This document shows, piece after piece, positions 60,681-64,000 of a stretch of 64,000 nt of DNA. Position 1 is the stretch's first letter; each line of letters opens with the position of its first letter. The position numbers and the translations under genes are program-made. Below the pieces are notes generated by a model. The model had not been told where the DNA came from, did not search any database, and worked only from the letters and a program-made list of their open reading frames with translations. The stretch covers positions 62,001-126,000 of the forward strand of contig NZ_PVTV01000013.1 of NCBI RefSeq assembly GCF_003003055.1. Direction: 5' to 3'. This stretch comes from Jezberella montanilacus (GTDB lineage: Bacteria > Pseudomonadota > Gammaproteobacteria > Burkholderiales > Burkholderiaceae_B).

Positions 60681-62096
60681 TCAACTTTGCAATATCTTGC
60701 CGGGATTCATTAGATTATCCGGGTCAAGCGCGCGCTTGATTCGTTTCATGAGTGTCAACTCGAGCTCGCTCTTGTAGCGCGGTAATTCGTCCCGTTTGAG
60801 CTGACCGACACCATGCTCGGCGCTGATCGAACCCTGGTGAGCGTGCACACTATCGTGAACAATTTGATACACCTCATATTGACGGTTCATGAGATCTTCT
60901 TCAGTTTGATCTGGCGCATTCGCAACGTTGTAGTGCAGATTACCGTCACCCAGATGACCAAAGATGATGTGTTTAATCCCTGGAAACGAGGCTTGCAAAG
61001 CTGCGTTGGTGGTTCGGACAAACGCTGCGATCACTGAAATCGGAATCGACACATCATGTTTGATGCTTTTACCCAGCTCAGCCTCTGACAGCGGAATACT
61101 CTCGCGCAGGTGCCACATTGCTTTGCTTTGCGCAATGTTTTCGGCAATTGCGGCGTCGGTAATCAAGCCGTCTTCAATCGCAGCACCCAACACGGTCTCA
61201 AAGCGTTCTTGCGCGTGCTCAGCGCTTTCACTATCCGACAGTTCAAGCAAGGCAAACCAGGGCGATTTAGCTGAAGGGCCATCAAACGGAATACGTTGCT
61301 GGGGGTACAACTTCACTACCCCTTCCAGCACATGGCCTTCCATCACTTCAAAGCCAGTGAGCGACGCGCCAAAACCAGCGCGTGCTCGTGACAAGAATGC
61401 GACCGCATCCTCCAGCGTGTTCAAAGCCAGCATAGCGGTTCGTTGCGCAACGGGCAACGGGTAGAGCTTCATTGCGGCCGCGGTGATGATACCAAGCGTC
61501 CCTTCGCTACCAATGTACAAATCACGTAAGTCATATCCAGTATTGTCTTTACGCAAGCCGCGCAACCCGTGCCAGATTTCCCCTTCGGCGGTTACCACTT
61601 CAAGGCCCAGAGTGAGTTCACGTGCGTTGCCGTAGCGCAAGACCTGAGTGCCACCAGCGTTGGTGGCCAGATTACCGCCAATGGTGCAACTGCCTTCAGC
61701 TGCCAGACTGAGCGGAAACAATCGTCCCGCACCACGCGCAGCCTCCTGTAGCGATTGCAAAATACAGCCAGCCTCGACAACCATCGTGTCATTATCCGTG
61801 TCGATTGACCGCACCTGATTCATTCTGGCGAGCGAAATCACCACTGCCTGACCCGACTGATCGGGTGTGGCGGCCCCGCAAAGACTGGTATTGCCGCCCG
61901 AGGGGACGACCGGAGCACGATGCAAGGCGCACAACTTGACGACCTTAGCCACCTCTTCAGCACTGGCCGGTCTGACCACCGCCTGAGCTTGGCCTTGAAA
62001 CCGTCCACGCCAATCCGTCAAGTAAGGCGCAGCAAGCTCGCCCGTCAAAACCTGCTCTGATCCAAGCAAATCTTGCAATGACTCAACTAAATTCAT
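60681..62096 (-). CDS. FAD-linked oxidase, GlcD/D-lactate dehydrogenase type
   Basis: A 471-residue flavoprotein. ATG 62096 (MNLVESLQDLLGS) is 6 nt after GGAG; the open frame to 62108 is not preferred. The PCMH-type FAD domain has VVPSGGNTSLCGAATPDQSG and FPLSLAAEGSCTIGGNLATNAGG. The C-terminal substrate domain ends HLGDGNLHYNV and SAEHGVGQLKRDEL...DPDNLMNPGKIL. It oxidises a 2-hydroxy acid such as D-lactate, glycolate or 2-hydroxyglutarate, passing electrons to a membrane carrier. The substrate is not resolved by sequence. Confidence 0.9.
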   Translation of the reverse strand: MNLVESLQDLLGSEQVLTGELAAPYLTDWRGRFQGQAQAVVRPASAEEVAKVVKLCALHRAPVVPSGGNTSLCGAATPDQSGQAVVISLARMNQVRSIDTDNDTMVVEAGCILQSLQEAARGAGRLFPLSLAAEGSCTIGGNLATNAGGTQVLRYGNARELTLGLEVVTAEGEIWHGLRGLRKDNTGYDLRDLYIGSEGTLGIITAAAMKLYPLPVAQRTAMLALNTLEDAVAFLSRARAGFGASLTGFEVMEGHVLEGVVKLYPQQRIPFDGPSAKSPWFALLELSDSESAEHAQERFETVLGAAIEDGLITDAAIAENIAQSKAMWHLRESIPLSEAELGKSIKHDVSIPISVIAAFVRTTNAALQASFPGIKHIIFGHLGDGNLHYNVANAPDQTEEDLMNRQYEVYQIVHDSVHAHQGSISAEHGVGQLKRDELPRYKSELELTLMKRIKRALDPDNLMNPGKILQS

Positions 62097-62185
62097 TTCT
62101 ACTCCCAAAATCTTAGGTCCGTCCTTGGCTCAAGGGGGATGTATGGCAAAATTGACAAATTGCCAAGCCCGCACACCTTTGGAGC

Positions 62186-63580
62186 ATGCACGTGCCAGTT
62201 GAAAAGTCGTTTCCTGTAGCCGCGTTTAAAGCCTATGATATACGAGGCATTGTCCCAGATGACTTGAATCCCTCTTTTGCACGAGAACTTGGCCGAGGGC
62301 TTGCTGCCCGCGCCCATCAAGTGGGCGTCGCCACCTTAGTAGTCGGTCGCGATGGCCGCTTAAGCAGCCCCGAGCTGGCTGAAGCCTTGCAACAAGGCAT
62401 ACGAGACGGCGGAATCAACACTATTGACGTGGGTCAAGTACCCACCCCGCTGGTTTATTTTGCTGCCTATACATTGAAGACCGGCTCAGGTGTCGCGGTA
62501 ACCGGCAGTCACAATCCACCTCAATACAACGGCTTCAAGATGATGATGGGTGGTGGCTCGCTGCACGGCCAAGCCATTATCGAGCTACGCGACGAGGTTC
62601 GTGCCGGGGCAGCAATGGCCAGCTCACCAGGCACAGCCGAGCAGGTCGACATCGTCACGCCCTATCTGGCACGCGTGTTAGGCGACATCAAACTCAGCCG
62701 TCCCATGAAAGTGGCGATTGACTGCGGCAATGGCGTAGCGGGTGCCATCGCCCCCAGATTATTCCGTGAAATGGGTTGCGAAGTCACTGAACTGTTTTGC
62801 GAAGTCGACGGCACCTTCCCGAATCATCATCCCGATCCCGCTGATCCCCACAACCTTGAAGATTTGATTCATTGCTTGAAAACCACGGATTGTGAAATCG
62901 GCCTGGCGTTCGACGGTGACGGTGACCGCCTCGGTGTCGTCACCAAACAAGGCGAGATTATCTGGCCCGACCGTCAGCTGATTTTGTATGCAAGGGATGT
63001 GTTGGATCGGGTGCCGGGCGCCACCATTATTTACGACGTCAAGTGCAGCCGGCACGTGGCGGTTGAAATCCGACGTGCTGGTGGAACACCGCTGATGTGG
63101 CAAACCGGTCATTCATTGATCAAAGCCAAACTCGCTGAAAGCGGCGCCCCCCTCGCAGGTGAAATGAGCGGTCACGTTTTCTTTAAAGAACGCTGGTTCG
63201 GTTTTGATGATGGCCTGTACACCGCCGCCCGCCTGCTTGAAATTCTGTCCCGCTCGGACGATCCCTCAGCCGTGCTGTCCGCCTTGCCGCAAGGGGTATC
63301 GACCCCTGAGCTCAAGCTTGAAATGAAAGAAGGTGAACCCCATGCGTTGATTAAACGCCTTCAAAGCGAAGCGACGTTCCAAGGCACCACCGCTATCGTG
63401 ACAATCGATGGCCTAAGGGCTGAGTTCGCCGACGGTTTTGGCTTAGCACGTGCCTCGAACACCACACCCGTAGTGGTACTGCGCTTCGAGGGGGATACGC
63501 CTGAAGCGCTTGAACGCATCAAACAGGCCTTCCGTGAACAGCTTTTGGCACTGGCGCCTGACGCCAAATTACCTTTCTAA
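62186..63580 (+). CDS. algC: Phosphomannomutase/phosphoglucomutase
   Basis: A 464-residue alpha-D-phosphohexomutase. It has AFKAYDIRGIVPDDL, the phosphoserine loop VAVTGSHNPPQYNG, the Mg site AFDGDGDRLGVV, the sugar loop GEMSGHVFFKERW and the C-terminal phosphate-binding RASNTTPVVVLRFEG. It interconverts hexose 1- and 6-phosphates for LPS and exopolysaccharide precursors. The pgi gene starts 15 nt downstream in the same direction, so the two probably form an operon around glucose/fructose/mannose 6-phosphate. Confidence 0.94.
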   Translation: MHVPVEKSFPVAAFKAYDIRGIVPDDLNPSFARELGRGLAARAHQVGVATLVVGRDGRLSSPELAEALQQGIRDGGINTIDVGQVPTPLVYFAAYTLKTGSGVAVTGSHNPPQYNGFKMMMGGGSLHGQAIIELRDEVRAGAAMASSPGTAEQVDIVTPYLARVLGDIKLSRPMKVAIDCGNGVAGAIAPRLFREMGCEVTELFCEVDGTFPNHHPDPADPHNLEDLIHCLKTTDCEIGLAFDGDGDRLGVVTKQGEIIWPDRQLILYARDVLDRVPGATIIYDVKCSRHVAVEIRRAGGTPLMWQTGHSLIKAKLAESGAPLAGEMSGHVFFKERWFGFDDGLYTAARLLEILSRSDDPSAVLSALPQGVSTPELKLEMKEGEPHALIKRLQSEATFQGTTAIVTIDGLRAEFADGFGLARASNTTPVVVLRFEGDTPEALERIKQAFREQLLALAPDAKLPF

Positions 63581-63595
63581 TAAGGGTTACCAATC

Positions 63596-64000
63596 GTGAC
63601 TTCCCTGGCGAACAGTCCTGCATGGAAAGATTTTTGCGGTGCAGTCAAGACTAGTGAGATCGGCGCACACGCCCTTCGCATCCTTGACGCTGCTGGCTTA
63701 TCTGTTGACTTAAGTACGCAGCGGCATTCGGCAGACGTGGAAACCGCCGGCAAGCAATTGCTCAAGGCTCAGGGGTTTGAGTCAGCTCGCACGCAGCTAT
63801 TTAACGGCAGCCCAATTAACTGGACCGAAAATCGTGCAGCCTGGCACACTGCGCTGCGCGCCACCGAACCGCCTGTCGCAGTTGCAGAGCTCATCAAGCA
63901 CGAACGTGAGCGTATGCTTAGCTTCGTTGATCAAGCCAACGCAAAAAACCAATATCGTAATGTCGTGCACTTAGGTATTGGCGGTAGCGACTGGGGCCCT
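63596..64000 (+). CDS. pgi: Glucose-6-phosphate isomerase, N-terminal part (cut by window end)
   Basis: The frame opens at GTG 63596 and runs off the window, giving 135 residues. SLANSPAWKDF, LFNGSPINWTENRAAWHTAL and the closing VVHLGIGGSDWGP are clear Pgi landmarks. The full family length is about 520-550 residues, so roughly a quarter is present. Pgi interconverts glucose 6-phosphate and fructose 6-phosphate. Only a weak GGG lies upstream, and the start is set by homology and by the nearby stop of algC. Confidence 0.93.
   Translation, partial: MTSLANSPAWKDFCGAVKTSEIGAHALRILDAAGLSVDLSTQRHSADVETAGKQLLKAQGFESARTQLFNGSPINWTENRAAWHTALRATEPPVAVAELIKHERERMLSFVDQANAKNQYRNVVHLGIGGSDWGP

Overview
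The window is chromosomal DNA from a betaproteobacterium, most likely a Burkholderiales member close to the Alcaligenaceae (Bordetella relatives). Reasons: the ribBA-ribH-nusB-thiL-pgpA-cinA and TPR-lolB-ispE-tRNA-Gln-prs-rplY-pth orders, a Bug-type (TctC) solute receptor, several branched-chain-amino-acid-type ABC importers, and housekeeping proteins (Prs, FtsY, L25) that read like Bordetella homologues. No rRNA, CRISPR array, transposase, integrase or phage gene was seen. Names rest on motif and family recognition by eye, not on database searches.

Layout. 1-5.5 kb: DUF4010/MgtC-type membrane protein, single-domain response regulator, sensor kinase, crotonase, pyrF. 5.5-9.8 kb: riboflavin/thiamine/NusB operon on the minus strand. 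9.9-14.4 kb: CYTH-CHAD protein, ftsY diverging from rsmD-coaD-ferredoxin, and a stand-alone MOSC N-terminal domain. 14.5-22 kb: a Liv-type ABC importer operon converging on a thiamine-diphosphate decarboxylase and an Ldh2-type dehydrogenase. 22.1-29.8 kb: one tightly coupled operon with a peptide/opine-type ABC importer, a phosphonate monoester hydrolase and a HAD phosphatase. 29.8-33.9 kb: an outer-membrane-like protein, three tandem paralogous coiled-coil membrane proteins that differ by whole 11-residue repeats, an orphan ModA-like receptor, and a Co-type nitrile hydratase without its activator. 35.2-53.1 kb: a catabolic island. 53.1-64 kb: conserved housekeeping genes ending in a truncated pgi.

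The most interesting region is 35180-53135, which lies between ychF and pth, genes that are neighbours in many proteobacteria. A nine-gene minus-strand operon encodes 6-hydroxynicotinate reductase, UPF0280, DUF1185, a complete ABC importer and a NicA/NicB-type molybdenum hydroxylase with three haem c sites. The divergent operon encodes a TetR regulator and an enamidase very like that of Eubacterium barkeri. Together these give nicotinate -> 6-hydroxynicotinate -> 1,4,5,6-tetrahydro-6-oxonicotinate -> 2-formylglutarate, the reductive route, instead of the NicC/maleamate route.

Next to it lies nadC overlapping a fusion gene. The fusion joins PhnN (ribose-1,5-bisphosphate kinase forming PRPP) to an AMP-phosphorylase-type nucleotide phosphorylase. 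A matching inverted repeat (AATGTAGC-N4-GCTACATT) sits upstream of nadC and, in degenerate form, upstream of the reductase operon. I propose that NadC and the fusion form a PRPP-regenerating cycle that decarboxylates quinolinate to nicotinate: quinolinate + PRPP -> NaMN + CO2 + PPi; NaMN + Pi -> nicotinate + ribose-1,5-bisphosphate; ribose-1,5-bisphosphate + ATP -> PRPP. This feeds the nicotinate pathway. The cycle is inference and, to my knowledge, not a described pathway.
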